DNA of 64,000 bases from Macrocystis pyrifera (GCA_031763025.1 JASSKH010000021.1:8388611-8452610); one strand, 5' to 3'; counted from the first letter of the stretch, positions 9,190 through 21,944 are shown. Notes: generated by a model from the letters alone, not told the origin. Made by a program: numbers and translations.

Positions 9190-12100
9190 AGGGGGGTGGG
9201 GTGGAGAGATGGGGGGTCGGGGAGAGGGAGGAGAGGGGAAAGGCGTAGGGAGGGGGGGGGGGTGGGTGGGTAGGCATTAAGGGGGGGGGGGTGGGGGTAG
9301 AAGTAATGTGCTCACGAACGCCCTTCTGTAAGAGCCTATCCTTCGCATGTCCTGTTGCAGCTATAGGCGAGGGCGGAAGCGTTGCTGGTACATGCATAAC
9401 GTTTTGTTGGCGTGTTTTGTTTCTGTAGAGACATCGCCCGCGATGTCAGACTTACTACTTGTACGAGCAGCTTTGGCGAACGTCACTCACCTCCCTTTTT
9501 ATTTTTTTTGGGGTACTCTCGCGTTTTGCTACGCTCGGGTGCGCAGTGTAGTTCGTGGCGGCGCGGGCCGCGCAGCGCCTGTGGTTGAAAAATTTGTTAC
9601 CGTTGCATAAACGGTAATTACTTACCACTTCGAATAACATTGTTTTTTTTTTGTTTTTCCCCGTTAATGTATACCTAGTATAAGGGTCCATTTTGTCGAG
9701 GAATTTTGGTTCTTTCAATTTGATTTAACTATTTTTTTTTTCAAATTTAAGTTGCATCTGATTGGCAGGGTTCGAAGGCGCAAATTAGAAAAAAAATCAA
9801 TTTGAGTGAAAAGTCTTTTGGGACTTTTTTCGTGTGATTTTTTTAATTTCAATTTCGAATTTGGGAGTTGATCAGCCTTGATGTAGCATGTTCATGGTGG
9901 GTCAACACCCCGGTGGAGTATGGGGTGATTCTTGGCCGCTTCGGTGACCACCGTCGAGGCGATAAAGCGCGAACCTCAACGACTGACGACCGGAGCAATA
10001 GCCGCGCCCACGGCCACAGACCATATCACATCGTACCCGGCGGTGACGCCTCAAAAGAAATCATGGCGGCCGCAAGCCCAATTTTTCGGCCTGCTCGATC
10101 AGCCAACCATCACGAAAAAAAACGAGCAAACGAGCAAAAAAACAGAGGATACGCTCGAGACCTCGATAGCTGCACCACCGTTGCTGTTCCGCACGTGGCG
10201 CTTGAGGGCTCCCTCCGCCCACCCAAGACACCCTGAGAGTGATAGCTTCCTATCCTGCGCCACCAAAAAGAAAAAAATGCTGGCGGCGGCGCGCACGCGA
10301 CAACGCAAACCTTCGCTCTCGTCTAGGCTCGTCGCTGTTTGTCGGCTGGGCGTTGTGTGACGCGCTGCGTTCCAGGTTGTTTCGATTTTCTTTTTGTTTT
10401 GACAATAAATGCGCCGTTTCCCGATATAGGGTACAAACACGTTTTTTTTTTCGAAATCAAATTAAAAATCACAGAGATTGAACTTTTATTTCCAAATAAC
10501 GAAATTTATTTAGTGTTCCCCGTTAAGATGGGCTCTTAATAGAGTACCAGGTAAATATTCTTTGTTACCGTTACGTGAACGGTAATTAAATTTGCTACCG
10601 GGTACATAAACGGTACTACAGCAGTAATTCAATTCCTTGCCCTGACGTGAAAGGTAATTCAAAATTGTTACCGATACACGCGGGGTACTTTTTTAGGGGG
10701 GCCCAACCTTCGTTCGTTTCTGACTGTCGGGGACTACTCAACGGAGGCCACTACCCGATGCGTATCATACATGTAACACATTTCAGCGGTGTTTCAACTC
10801 CCACGATACATGTAAAATCAACGAATAGTTCAGCAGTATTTGCAGTCCTAGGTGTGCTTTACAATTTTGTTTGGTATAAAAATGCCACTCAAGGGCTCTT
10901 TGCGGGCTGACCCCAACCCGACGTCGGATCAGGAAGGTTTCGAAAACTCGCGGGTTGGTCGAGTAGGGGTCGGGTCGGGTCGGGGCAGGAGGTTTTCAAG
11001 ATGGTCACGGATCGGCCCCGGTCACCGTTACACCCGTTGCCCGACCCGATGTTTACCCGCGAGGCTTGATCCTACCCGGGAACAGCTCAGGACAGAACAG
11101 TGTAAGGAAAGTTGTATCTTGGTGTGCTACAGCAGTAGTAGTGCCCAAGCAGTCCTTATATTCCCGTCGACAATTGTATGAGCCCATTTTTTGTTTACTG
11201 CTCATTGGGTTCGTCTAGACCCACGCCTTCAAGGCACGTTGTCGCAGGCGCTGTCAGGCGCGTGATAGGAGAAAATTTCGATATACGAGGGGGCACTATG
11301 ACAGTGGGAAAAAATGCCCTGAGAGGCCAAAAAAACAACGTGCCTGAAAAAATAGTGCCTGAAAAAATGTTTTAGAGGCGTTCGACGACAGAGATACGTA
11401 TCACGTTTTGGAAAATATTTAAAAACTCTGTGAGCCACCGCGGTGTCCTGACCGATAGACCCTGGCGGCATATGAGTATGTAACTTGTGCTCTTCATTGA
11501 TTGTTTGGCATGATGAGTGCGTACGCGTACGGGATGAGTGCAGCAATGATAGTCGTATGTTCATACCGGTATGTTTGTCTCCGTTGGATTCCGCCGCAAC
11601 ATGCCTTTTGGGGGCACATAGGAGCCACAGAAAAATTAGGGTGGGCCTTTTGGGGGCACATAGGAGCCACAGAAAAAATTAGGGTGGGCCTCTATATCGT
11701 AGAACGGCTCTTGTGGTCTAGGTTACTACCAGCTATTATTGTTTTTGTTTGTCCTCCGACTTGAATAGAATATTTTCTACAGCAGTGTTGCCGCAGTAGA
11801 GGCCCCTCTTTTTTATCACTCTGATGAACAATCATATATCCTGTTTTCCTTCTTGAGGGCGTAGAGTAGTACGCCTTCCTTCCTTGACAAAACCCTCTAG
11901 ACTATCCAACCCGAGGCATGCCACGATTACTAGCCACAGATAGATCACGATCTCTATTAATAGTAGATTATCTAGATCTTAACCCGCCGTTACGATATTG
12001 TCATGGTATCCCCGTTTCCCTCTTTTTTTTGTGGAGGCGTTTGCTTCACAATTCTAATACAATGCTGACCTAGGCAGACTTGAAAGAGTCAGAACAATTA

Positions 12101-12910
12101 TTTCCAAGAAAAAAAAAGGCCGACTGCGACAAAATAACAACGGCCTACAACAACAAAGGACGACAGACAACCTACCCTTCTACACCAGGTCGAAACAAGA
12201 CAACAGCACTGATACTACTGACTTCTTCTCCATTCCTGCAACCCGCGTTTTTTTTTTGCATCCAAGCACAGGTCACCCCATAGAGTTCAGGTTAGGGTTT
12301 GGGTTCGGGTCGGGTGGTCAGCGTCTACTGTATACCTAGTAGTAGGCATGCCTGGTATCTCCTGCTGCTATCACTTCTTCTGAAAACCCGCGCAAGGAAC
12401 AATAAATAGCAGCAACAGCAGCTTCTTCAAACAAGTAAAATTATATCTATCAATAGCAAAATACCTATGCCGCGAGAGAATTTCAACACATCCGTCCAAC
12501 CTTGGTATTAAATGGTAACACCTAGGGAACAGCAGGGCAACCCTTGCCCTGCTCTACAATTTATTGTTCCTCTTGAAAGAGGAATGCTTGCCCCCTCGCT
12601 CAGAAGCTCTGGAGCTCTGGAGAGGCAAGAAACCGCTGAATCATGTGAACCCAGTATCTAATGTGAGTGATCGAAAGCAACCAGAGAGTGAATCCGCCGC
12701 CATCATATATATGGTGTTGTTACACAACAACTTACGTCCAAAATAATCAGTCCTTAGTGGACGCAGGATAGGCCCCAAAACACGGAGCGGAAGACCACCC
12801 CAGGGGAAAAAGATCGCCGAATAATACAACGCAAAAGGCTGTGCAGTGGATCTGTGTGCTCGTAGTACAGTTCCATCCCAGGGAACTTGCCACAAGCAGC
12901 AGAGGGTACA
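9190..12910. other. Intergenic stretch without recognised gene
   Basis: Open frames here (for example 9932-10360) show no recognisable domain, no splice partner and no repeat-free homology signal. Visible structure: short hairpins of the form TTACCGTT...AACGGTAATT at 9597, 10563 and 10592; GGTCGGGTCGGG-type low complexity near 10970; a two-copy tandem at 11607; and GATC-rich family C remnants at 11927-11985. Confidence 0.5.
11607..11692. repeat. Two-copy tandem, ~43-bp unit
   Basis: Two near-identical units containing CTTTTGGGGGCACATAGGAG, then CCACAGAAAAATTAGGGTGG. They look recent because they differ only by an A-run length change. Confidence 0.85.
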
Positions 12911-12917
12911 GTATAGA

Positions 12918-13087
12918 GATCCCTCCATAGCGCCGGTACGCGCCAGCAAACAATACCGGCAACTATTATTACTACAGCGGCAGCCGGCACTAACTACTCA
13001 GCACACTACCTCACTGGCGAATCCCATCTGCGCCAAGCGATTCCACAGGCACTTTTAAAGCGGGAAACCGGCACTGAAGAGGGACCA
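12918..13087. mobile_element. MITE family 2 copy
   Basis: Left end GATCCCTCCATAGCGCCGGT, right end CCGGCACTGAAGAGGGACCA. The inside shares GCACTAACTACTCAGCACAC and CCAAGCGATTCCACAGGC with the copy near 63.4 kb. Confidence 0.8.
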
Positions 13088-13142
13088 CCACCACCACCAC
13101 CACCACCACTACTACTACTACTACTAGTACTTACTACTACTG

Positions 13143-13215
<73 letters not shown>
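13083..13215. repeat. CCA/CTA triplet microsatellite
   Basis: (ACC)n switches to (ACT)n around 13110 and continues almost unbroken to 13215. Confidence 0.95.
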
Positions 13216-13216
<1 letters not shown>

Positions 13217-13224
13217 GTTTATTC

Positions 13225-13385
13225 ACAATTCGACGCGAGTCGGCGAGCGGGGAGAAAAATCTGCTGAACCATTTCCTCCCGCGGCAAAAAAACGAAGGCA
13301 TGACGTATCGTAGCGGGAAGGGGGGAAGAACGCCTGTGCGCATATATGTGACTTCGGATCTGAGTTGCGAAAGGGAGAGACCCTT
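13225..13385. repeat. Family D dispersed repeat
   Basis: ATTCGACGCGAGTCGGCGAG at one end and GACTTCGGATCTGAG at the other, with CCTCCCGCGGCAAAAA between. Confidence 0.6.
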
Positions 13386-13638
13386 TGACTTGTTTCATCG
13401 CATCGTGTAGAATCGACAGGATCGCCCACATAAGTGGCCGCGACCCCCCCTCCCCCTGCTTAATTTGGGTGTGAAAAAATAATCGTGTAGGAGCAGACAT
13501 TGAACAAGCGTTATAGTAACCCACCATTATTAGGCGTACAGAATCGAGAGGTTGCGGACACCAAGTGGGGTTTGCTACATTGTTCACCGTCTCTCCAACG
13601 ACAGTGATTCGTTTTTCACCTCTACATTAAACAAGTGC

Positions 13639-13660
13639 GGGGGGGGGGGGGGGGGGGGGG
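13639..13660. repeat. poly(G) tract
   Basis: A run of about 22 G not joined to a recognisable family A or B sequence. Confidence 0.9.
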
Positions 13661-13737
13661 TGTCATCCCATCAGCCCCCTGTCTGCGCAGCGCTGCGTTC
13701 GTGCGCGTTGTTGGCGACCACACGGCGTCCCTTAAGG

Positions 13738-13916
13738 GAGCACAACAAAGGGTGGCGCCTTATTTTCGGAGCACAACGCCTTCCAGGGGTTGGTGCTTCA
13801 TTTTCTGAGCTCAATGCCCTTGAGGAGTGGTGCCTTATTTCCGGGCCCAATGGCTTTCGGGGGTGGTGTTTTATTTTCAGAGCACAATGCCCTTAAGGAG
13901 TGGTGCCTTATTATTG
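13738..13916. repeat. Four-copy tandem, ~43-bp unit
   Basis: Units alternate GTGGTGCCTTATTTTC and GAGCACAATGCCCTTAAGGA with some substitutions. It looks like a young minisatellite. Confidence 0.8.
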
Positions 13917-15046
13917 TATTCTCTCCTTGCATGACGAGCAGGAGCTCAATATCTCACCCGAAAGATGACCGGAAAGAACGTTCGTTCTCGCCACCCGACC
14001 ATCATTTCTATGCGCTACTCCCTGCGGTAAGAATACTGCTGTAATGTGGTAGGGCAACAATTCAACGCGACACTCTGTAGAATTCCCACACAACTAATAT
14101 ACCAGCAACAATATCCCAGTGGCATTGAGTACTTGCTCACATGAGGAGCTGAACGGTCAGACGATTTACCGAGCTAAAAACTATACGCTGTCTACCCTGG
14201 GGGGGCATTGGTGGGTGGGAGAGGTGGTGGAGTGCAGGGCCGCTGTGGAGGGCCTGTTGGCATTCCGTTTCGGATGAAAAATCTGACGGCATATATATGC
14301 TGAGAAAACTCGGCTGGTGGGGGGGGCTGCCACACTTCATTCTTCAGTTCGGATGCCTTGCCTCTTTTTGTAAACCTCTCAAAACTCAAGCCAACCAAAC
14401 CAACTTTAATAGGCTTGAATCCAACCTCCTGCAATTAATTGAATGTTCGTGAGATTGCATCCGACGGAAGATGCCAACTTGACGCGGCCTCCACAATGTG
14501 GCCATCTATTAATAGTTTGTGGGGAGGCTACATGCCTTACCTATTGTCTTATCTTAACGGCGACCGATGCCATTTGCTGAATGTCGTACACAGCACCTAC
14601 GAGCCATGCATGTATGCTAGTTCAAGATACCCACGTCGCACCCTAGATTTCTCTAGCCGGAGCACCCTAGATTATGAGCGCGGCAGACAGTGCTAGTAGT
14701 GTTCATCCCTGTATCATCCTTTGCATGAACGGGTGAGTACTGTTGTAGCATCTTTTAGGCTACATAGAAAAAATGTTGAGCGAGGGTGGTCCCGGGTTGG
14801 TTGGTCATATTTTGTGGCGAATTCCAAAACCACCAGCGATCCCAAAATCCTTGTCATTGCGGCAACCGAGCTTGTACATATATATATTTCTATACTCTTC
14901 GTTTACCCGTTCGGATATATCCAGATTTTTTTGTATCCTGAATTGATACGGCCGTTTGGATACTATGCATGATTCTTGCATCGTTTTTTCTCGTCCTGTC
15001 GTATAGTAGCGATCGCAGCTATTAATAGCTGCTGTTTACCACAGTA

Positions 15047-15047
<1 letters not shown>

Positions 15048-15096
<49 letters not shown>
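15048..15096. repeat. TAG/GTA microsatellite
   Basis: About 16 uninterrupted AGT triplets. Confidence 0.95.
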
Positions 15097-15221
15097 CAAA
15101 CGAAACATTTATTCACTCTTGTTCAAGATACCCATATATCGCTCCCTGCCGAACGATCCCTGCATCTTCCACTGCATGCATGGATATGCGGGTAAATATC
15201 TATATATCTACAGTTCAGTCA

Positions 15222-15341
15222 CTATTACGGGGAACCATAGTAATTAGGACCAAATGTTGTTGGAAAAAAAAAAGGAAAATATATACCTGGTAGGTTTTTG
15301 TGTGTACCGTAGGTCCCATTTACTATGGTCCCCAGTATTAG
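15222..15341. mobile_element. MITE family 1 copy
   Basis: A slightly decayed copy (CTATTACGGGGAACCATAG at the left, CCCCAGTATTAG at the right) with the core in reverse orientation. It is inserted inside one ~450-bp array unit. Confidence 0.85.
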
Positions 15342-15704
15342 CTGACTGAGTGTTGAGCAAGAAAGAGTGTGGTCCAGGGCTGGACGTAAACATGCGACTC
15401 ATTCCGAACCACGATATAAGTAAATCCTTGAGAGCTTGGATCTTCTTGTCGTTTCGTACCCGTTAGGACATTTATTTATGATTTTCGTATCTTTACTTGG
15501 CACGTTTATAGCGGCCGTTTAGATATTATATGCATGTGCAAGCTTTTTGCAAATCGTTTCTTCTTGTTGTTGTATTATCTGTCGTGACGGCTGCTCGCGC
15601 CTATGGTTACTGTACGTACGTGTATTGTACACAGCACCTACGATACGTTTATTTATTATTATGATTGTTCAAGACACCCTATAACCCTAACCCGGAGTAT
15701 AGTA

Positions 15705-15870
15705 TTAATTCCTCCGTTCCCCTCTCGCTGCCTCGGCAAGGCATGCATGCTGCGAGAGGCATGCCCTATCAGGCTTTAGCGAGTGGGGCAAGTTTTTCTG
15801 GCGGGTGTAGGGCCGGACTCACCCTCAAGGAGTGATACCTTTTTGCTGCTGCGTGTGGCCGCGAGGCTGA
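15705..15870. repeat. Direct repeat shared with 17310-17465
   Basis: Both places carry CTCGCTGCCTCG, AGGCATGCCCTATCAGGC / GAATGCCCTATCAGGCC, GTGTAGGGCCGGACT, and CAAGGAGTGATACCTT, then GCTGCTGCGTGTGGCC. The array unit is therefore longer at these two sites. Confidence 0.85.
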
Positions 15871-16878
15871 GGCGGCAGTAGTAGAGTTGGGTCGTACGTG
15901 TGGTGCGTCAGGCACGGACACCTACGACGATTCGCGCGTCTTTTTTTAGGCAGCAGCGGCAGAGCAGCAATGCTCAATCGGGATGTCCGTGCGCGGAGGC
16001 ACAGGCGCCACCACGCCGTACGGGTTAAACTGCGGCAGTCTATTGCACCGGTAGGAGGCTAGATTCGACGACGAGGGAGGAGGGAGACAGAGCGTCGATG
16101 TGTGGGGAAGAGACGGATTGAACTCGCCCTGCGCGAGAATTTTTGTTTTTCAGATCAGAACCGCACAAGTGCGAGGAGCATTTTGTTTTTCGGGATGGGG
16201 GAGAAGGGGAGTCGACTGGAACGGAGTGGCAACGAGAGCACGTGCAAAGGAGCGGGCCCGAATGGGCTAAGGTGATGAGGCGGCCATGAAGAACGGCAGC
16301 AGGACAGCGCACGGAGGCCCATGACCGGCGCGCACACCATCGTCACGAGAGAAGCAGTCATCGTTTTTTTCTGGTTTTTTTTTTCACGAGGTAGTAGTAT
16401 GTACTTGTTTTCAACGCCACTTGTCTTTGTAGTGTCGGCGAGTTGTATACAGGTCATGGGGAATGACCCCCGCAATTATCAGGGACCTCGTGGTATCATA
16501 GCTGTGCCGCACCTTTTGTCAGACAGCCCGGGAAGAGATGGCGATCGTTGATACTTGTATGGTGGTTTTTGGTTCGATAATTCCTTTTTCCTTTTTCACT
16601 GCATGTCGGCGAGTCGTCACACTCTGACAGCACCCTAATATTAATAGACAGCAGGCGTGTTCTTCTCTGTGTTCACGACTACCGTGCGTTTCGTACGGTG
16701 CAGGCAGCACTCCAGACACCAACCGCTGTAGTCAGCAGCCACGAGTTGGTTAGTTGTGGGAACGGGGGGGAATCTATGCTGTGCTTTAAGAGGATATACT
16801 CGCGGCCATGTTAGTTCAGTTTGCACACTGATTTCATCTTGTGTGCGCCTGCTTAGTCTCGTGCATTAGATCTTGATG

Positions 16879-16912
16879 GGCCGCGGACCACCTACTACCA
16901 AGCCACCGGGGT
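16879..16912 (-). repeat. Fragment resembling the tRNA-like sequence at 343-424
   Basis: GGACCACCTACTACCAAGCC and ACCGGGG match the 5'-half region of the remnant at 343-424 apart from one 3-base insertion. Confidence 0.4.
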
Positions 16913-18214
16913 TATTCCAAACCAACAATTTTTCAACACCAAAACCCTTGTTACGTGGTGTGACAGCAAAAGGCTCGGATCTATTTATTTGTCGTTTGCC
17001 CGTTCGTTGGAATATTCATGAGATCTGTATCTTGAATTATTGGTGTGCGGCCGTTTGGATAATAATATACATGATGCATGCGTTTTGCATCTCGTTTCTC
17101 CGTGTTGTATGTCTTATCGCAACGGCGAGATTGCTGCTTTCTGCTGTGTACGTGTACAGTAGTAACATGATGAGTACCTGGTAAGTATTAAATAGTGGCG
17201 CACAACACCGACGAGACATCATGTATTTTTGTGCTTATTGTTCAAGATACCCAAACCGCAACCCAGAGTGCGCAGGCAGCACTATTGCATACCGAACGAA
17301 CCCTGTATTATAGTACTACTCCGTTCCCCTCGCTGCCTCGACAAGGAACGCTGCGAGGAATGCCCTATCAGGCCTACAGCGAGTGAATAAGGTCTTTTTG
17401 ATGGGTGTAAGGCCGGACTCTCACTCTCAAGGAGTGATACCTTGTTGCTGCTGCGTGTGGCCACGAGGCTTATGTATGCATACCTACGTGGCTCATTCCA
17501 AGACAACCATGCCGAAGTCCCTTTTTTTGTTCGGGCAACCACAACAACAGATCTTGGATCTTCTTGTCGTTACGTACGTACGCGTTTGTTTGGGTATATC
17601 CATGACTTTTTAATTGGTGTCTTGAATTGTTGCGGCCGTTCGGATATATTTATTTGCATGTTTTTCTCGTTTCTGTAGTAATAATAGTACTACGACGGTA
17701 GGTACACAGCACCTACGAAAACCTTAAAAAAAATGTACCAGGTATGCTTAATTGGCAATGCGTGCCAAGACACCCAAATCGAGAACACCAGATTACCAGC
17801 ACTACCGAACAGCGGGTCCTGTATCTTTCACTGGATGGACGGATGAGAGTTTCTAAATAGCTGCTGAAAGTTGAGCGAGGGTGGTCCCGCGTTAGGTGTG
17901 TCGTATACGTAATGATATGCGGCTCATTCGAAACCAACGGTGCCGAAAAAAATCCTTGTGTTGTTGTGTTTTTGGGAAAACAAAGCTTGGATCTTGAATT
18001 GATACGGCTGTTTGGATTTATTTGCGTGCATGCATGCTTTTCGCATATTTTTCGTAATGGCGATCGCTGCTTGTGCTGCTGTATGTCGCATTATTAGTAG
18101 TACACAGCACCTGCGATACATTTTTTTTGTTTTCTATTATATAATGCTTTTCTTTTGCCTTCTACAATGCAGTATTAATATTATTAATAGTATTATTTGT
18201 ATTTGTTCCAGATA

Positions 18215-18701
18215 TGTGATGCGAGTGGAGTACCCATGGACTATAGATAAAGAAAATATGTTGCAGTCTTGTTGTCTCACGAATACGAGAATAATCCAAA
18301 GAATGGATTAACCCAGCGGATATTCCGTCGGTCGAGAGCAACGTTCTTTGAGGAATGTTCCCTAGGGCGGATAACCCGGTAGACGAGAGAGTAATGTTCC
18401 TTAACGCATAGGACCACGAAGTGACAAGTTCTTATATAGCAGAAGAACTATCGGTAGCGATAGGAAAGTTCTGTAGGAGTACATCAGATAAGAGGAATTT
18501 AGGAGAGCTTGTGGCGTGGGGTGGGGCGAGTATTTCTGGGCGTCGAGTCCCTCCCCCCCTACCTCACTTCTCTACCAGAGTACCTCCTTTACCCTCGCCA
18601 TCAATAAGAAGATCTAAATCAGAAGAAGCGAAACTCTGCTTTCCAGCTACCAGAAACACCTGCGTCCCTTACCCTTACCCTACCTCGGTCCCCGCTTCAC
18701 A
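18215..18701 (+). repeat. Left LTR of TRIM
   Basis: 487 bp, starting TGTGATGCGAGTGGAGTAC and ending CCCCGCTTCACA. An open frame across it is not conserved in the right copy. Confidence 0.85.
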
Positions 18702-18955
18702 TCTGGCGTCGTCGCCTCCGCTTTGAGTTCTATCTCTCTCTCCTTTTGTCTCCCTTTTAGTGGTTGTTCTCAGCGAACACCCCTCTTCGTAGTGTTTGGG
18801 TCTTATTACGAGGTGTGGGGGGATCCATAGCCTCATTTATTTTGTTTCGAATAGCCGCATCTTCGACCACATTTTCCTGGCCGTTTGGGATGAACTTTGT
18901 CATCGCCCTCCGACCATCTTGGGGTCTGCATATACTACTATTCAGGGTGGGCTAA

Positions 18956-19445
18956 TGTGATATGAGTGGAGTACTCATGGGCTATAGCTACATATAATAT
19001 GTTGCAGTCTTGTAGTCTCACGGATACGAGAATAATCCAAAGAATGGATTAACCCGGCGGATATTCCGTTAGTCGAGAGCAACGTTCTTTTAGGAATATT
19101 CCTAGAGCGGATAACCCGGTAGACGAGAGTAATGTTCCTCAACGCAGATAGGACCACGAAGTGACAAGTTCTTATCTTAGCAGAAGAACGGTCGGTAGCT
19201 ATAGGAAAGTTGTGTACGAGTACATCAAATAAGAGGAATTTAGGAGAGCTTGTGGCGTGGGGTGGGACGAGTATATCTAGGCGTCGAGTCCCTCCCCCCC
19301 TATACCCCACTTCTCTACCAGAGCACCTCCTCAGCTCTCGCCATCAATAAAAAGATCTAAATCAGAAGAAGCGAAGCTCTGCTTTCCAGCTGCCAGAAAC
19401 ACCTGCGTTCCTTACCCTTACCCGGGACCTCGGTCACACTTCACA
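18956..19445 (+). repeat. Right LTR of TRIM
   Basis: 490 bp, starting TGTGATATGAGTGGAGTAC and ending CACACTTCACA. Confidence 0.85.
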
Positions 19446-20315
19446 GATACCCAAATCCCAGAGTCGTAGCACTTTACCTAACGAAACTGTGTGTTTTTCA
19501 TTATTTAGATGGACGGGTGACGTAAGTATCTAGCTGATAACAGGCTGCACTCCTACTGCTAGAAGCTTTAAGATTAACGAAATCTTGAGCGTTTTGTTTC
19601 TTGTCTTCCTTATCCTTCGTGTTAATCGAGAGATACTAATTCTTCTGCAGTCACAGTCTGTGAGGCAGAGAAAAAACCGAAACAAAAAACTAATCAAATC
19701 GCAAATTCATGGGTAAAGCAAGAAAAAAAAAGTGAAATGCCAGCGTAGCGGTACGAGAACACAACGACTGTTTGTCCGTAACAACATGTCACCCAAGAAG
19801 ACCAGGAAATATAAAACAAAAACACCCTATGTAAAACGAAAAAAATCTGAAAGGAAACAGAATGCGAACGAATGATGCTATTAATAGGAGATCAGATGAT
19901 TCTGAAATTTGCTAGGGTAGTCCAGGGCTGATTGGTTACATAGAGATATAATATGTGGTTATCCCATATTAACAATGCCGATATAAAACCCTTGCTACCC
20001 GTTCTTTGCATCTTAAAATTGATGCATGCGGCGGCCGTTTAGATGCTCATTCGCGATTCTTGCATCGTTTTTCGTCTTATCGTAACGGCGATCGCTGCTG
20101 CTGCTGTAGATTACTCCACAGCAGCAGCAGCAGCCGTAGTCCAAAGCACCTACTGTACCTACCCACTACTTACATACGCTTGTTCAAGTTACCCAAAAAT
20201 CATGCCCCAGATTAGCACTGCGTATGTATGTATATATAGCCGAACGAACCTAGTATCTAATTTGTGTTAAGTGTAAGTGCACTAAGGCACTATGAACCTA
20301 GGGACCGACTACTAC

Positions 20316-20560
20316 TAGCAGGGTGACGCCTTTGGCTCTGCTCTGGTCACTCACACAAGGCGTTTGACGATGTTTGAATTCATAAGCTCTTGTATTAGTT
20401 GCTCCTTGCTTCGCCAGGTGTCTTCTGAACGAAGGCGCGAGGTACTGATCAGAATGGAAGTCGATGGAAGGCAATAACACCTGCCAGGTATGATGAGGGG
20501 ACGATTGCTACCAACCATAGTGACGCAACAGGGGAGAGGGTATACCATAACACTAGCCCA
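20316..20560. repeat. Left member of a ~240-bp direct repeat pair
   Basis: It shares GCCTTTGGCTC, GAGCTCTTGTATTA, GTCTTCTGAACGAA, AATAACACCTGCCAGG and GACGATTGCTAC with 21268-21505. Together with ~710 bp between them, the pair interrupts an array unit. TG...CA ends are not evident, so I do not call it an LTR element. Confidence 0.75.
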
Positions 20561-21267
20561 CCCTGAAGGGTCGTGTGTGCAGATTCATAAAAAATTCAGG
20601 CACGAGCCCAACCAATCCGGAAAATTCGCAGAATGGATCGAAGATGCGGCGCTTCACAACCCACCCCCACACCTCTAACTTGCAAGGCTGTAAACGCGTG
20701 GACACGGAATGGATAAGGGGGGCCGAGGCGATCACAAAAAATACCAGTCGGATTTTGAGCGTGATGGACATCATACGACATCATACACCCGAGAGAGGCT
20801 CGGCCGACTATCCTGCTGCGCCCAGAACGGAACCGGCTGCCCGGAGTGCCGTCCTGGGGCCAGCGCGCTTCTCGCTGTGACCAGTCTGGCAGCGGGCTGC
20901 AAAGTCGAACCAGCGGCAAGCTTAGGTGAAGGGAACGAGGGTCTACCTGTTGCAAGCGGTGATGACAGAACGCCTGTGGCAGTGCCAAAAACAGCAGCAG
21001 TGACACAGATGCTCGTGTTACCAACAAGCAGATAACCAGGTGGACCGAGAGAATACGAAAAAACCCTACGCCGCGCGGACCAACAGCGCATGAACCTATA
21101 GCGGCTGTTGCATCAGTCTCACCGCGCGACGCGCTGGGGAAGCGGCGGATACCATACTCTCGAACGCAATCACCCAAAAGAGAAGGCATCAAATAAACAG
21201 CAAGAAGCCGAAAAAAAAGACCACAAGGGCGAATAGTCAACTTTGCCGGCGAAGAAAAAAAAAGATC

Positions 21268-21505
21268 AGACCAGCAGGTGATGCCTTTGGCTCGGCTCTG
21301 GTCATTCACATAAGGTGCTTGACGATGTTGGAAGTTATGAGCTCTTGTATTAATTGCTGCTCACCTCGCCATATGTCTTCTGAACGAACGGGCGAGGCCC
21401 TCATCAGGAAGGCAGGCAATAACGCCTGCCAGGTATGATGAGGGGACGATTGCTACAAACCATAATGCCGCAACAGGGGAGAGGGGATACCATAACGCTT
21501 GCTTT
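21268..21505. repeat. Right member of the ~240-bp direct repeat pair
   Basis: About 85% similar to the left member by eye. It is followed at 21506 by TTTCACGGACGGGTAA, which resumes the array unit. Confidence 0.75.
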
Positions 21506-21944
21506 TCACGGACGGGTAATAAGTATTACCTGGTATCTAGCTAAAGGTTGAGCAACGGTGGTCCCAAGGCGGTTCGTCATATGTGGCGAATTCGAAACCA
21601 ACAATGTCGGAGTTCTTGATGCTGTGGCAACAGAGCTTGGGTCTACTCGTCGTTTACCCGTTCGGACTTTCATGACTTTTGGATCTTGAATTGCTTCGGC
21701 CGTTTGGGTTTGCATGATTTTTCGGTAGAGCTAACCACTTATTCGAGATTTGGTCTGATTGGCTCAGGGCCGGGGTTGCTCTGAATTGGCTTAGGCTTTT
21801 TGCGTCATTATAGCAGGTCGGCTACCTCTTGACGACGATTTTTTTTTTCTCTGCAGCATCTAGTCAGCATGCATACTGTGGTAACAGACTCATCATTATC
21901 TATTAATAGACTATCTAACCTGAGGCAAGCCACGATCGAGAGTA

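Larger units (their letters stand above)
18211..19449 (+). mobile_element. TRIM-like miniature LTR retrotransposon
   Basis: Two ~488-bp direct repeats (18215-18701, 18956-19445) begin TGTGAT and end CTTCACA, flanking only 254 bp. GATA stands at 18211-18214 and again at 19446-19449, giving a 4-bp target duplication. Removing the element restores TGTTCCAGATACCCAAA, a block found in other array units. TGGCGTCGTCGCCTCCGC starts 3 bases after the left repeat, where a tRNA primer-binding site is expected. CAGGGTGGG lies shortly before the right repeat as a possible polypurine tract. There is no gag or pol, so movement would need proteins from elsewhere. The repeats differ at many sites, so the insertion is not recent. 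Confidence 0.87.
14430..21720 (+). repeat. Degenerate array of ~450-bp units
   Basis: At least eight partial units recur here. Shared blocks in order are: GTTGAGCGAGGGTGGTCCC; CATTCCAAAACCAACAATG-type; TTGAATTGATACGGCCGTTT; GCATCGTTTTTCGTCTTATC; ACGGCGATCGCTGCTG; ACAGCACCTACG; TGTTCAAGATACCCAAA; and CCGAACGAACCCTGTATC. Clear starts of the first block are near 14770, 15350, 17865 and 21545. Open frames inside are short and inconsistent, so I read this as non-coding repeat, not a gene family. Confidence 0.7.

Noticed and set aside
9932-10360. 142-codon plus-strand frame, with an overlapping 122-codon frame
   Set aside because: No domain, splice partner or codon pattern clearly unlike its surroundings; too weak to call a gene.
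20596-21309. 237-codon minus-strand frame between direct repeats
   Set aside because: Its end falls within a repeat unit, and overlapping frames on the other strand are equally good. No transposase or reverse transcriptase motif is visible.
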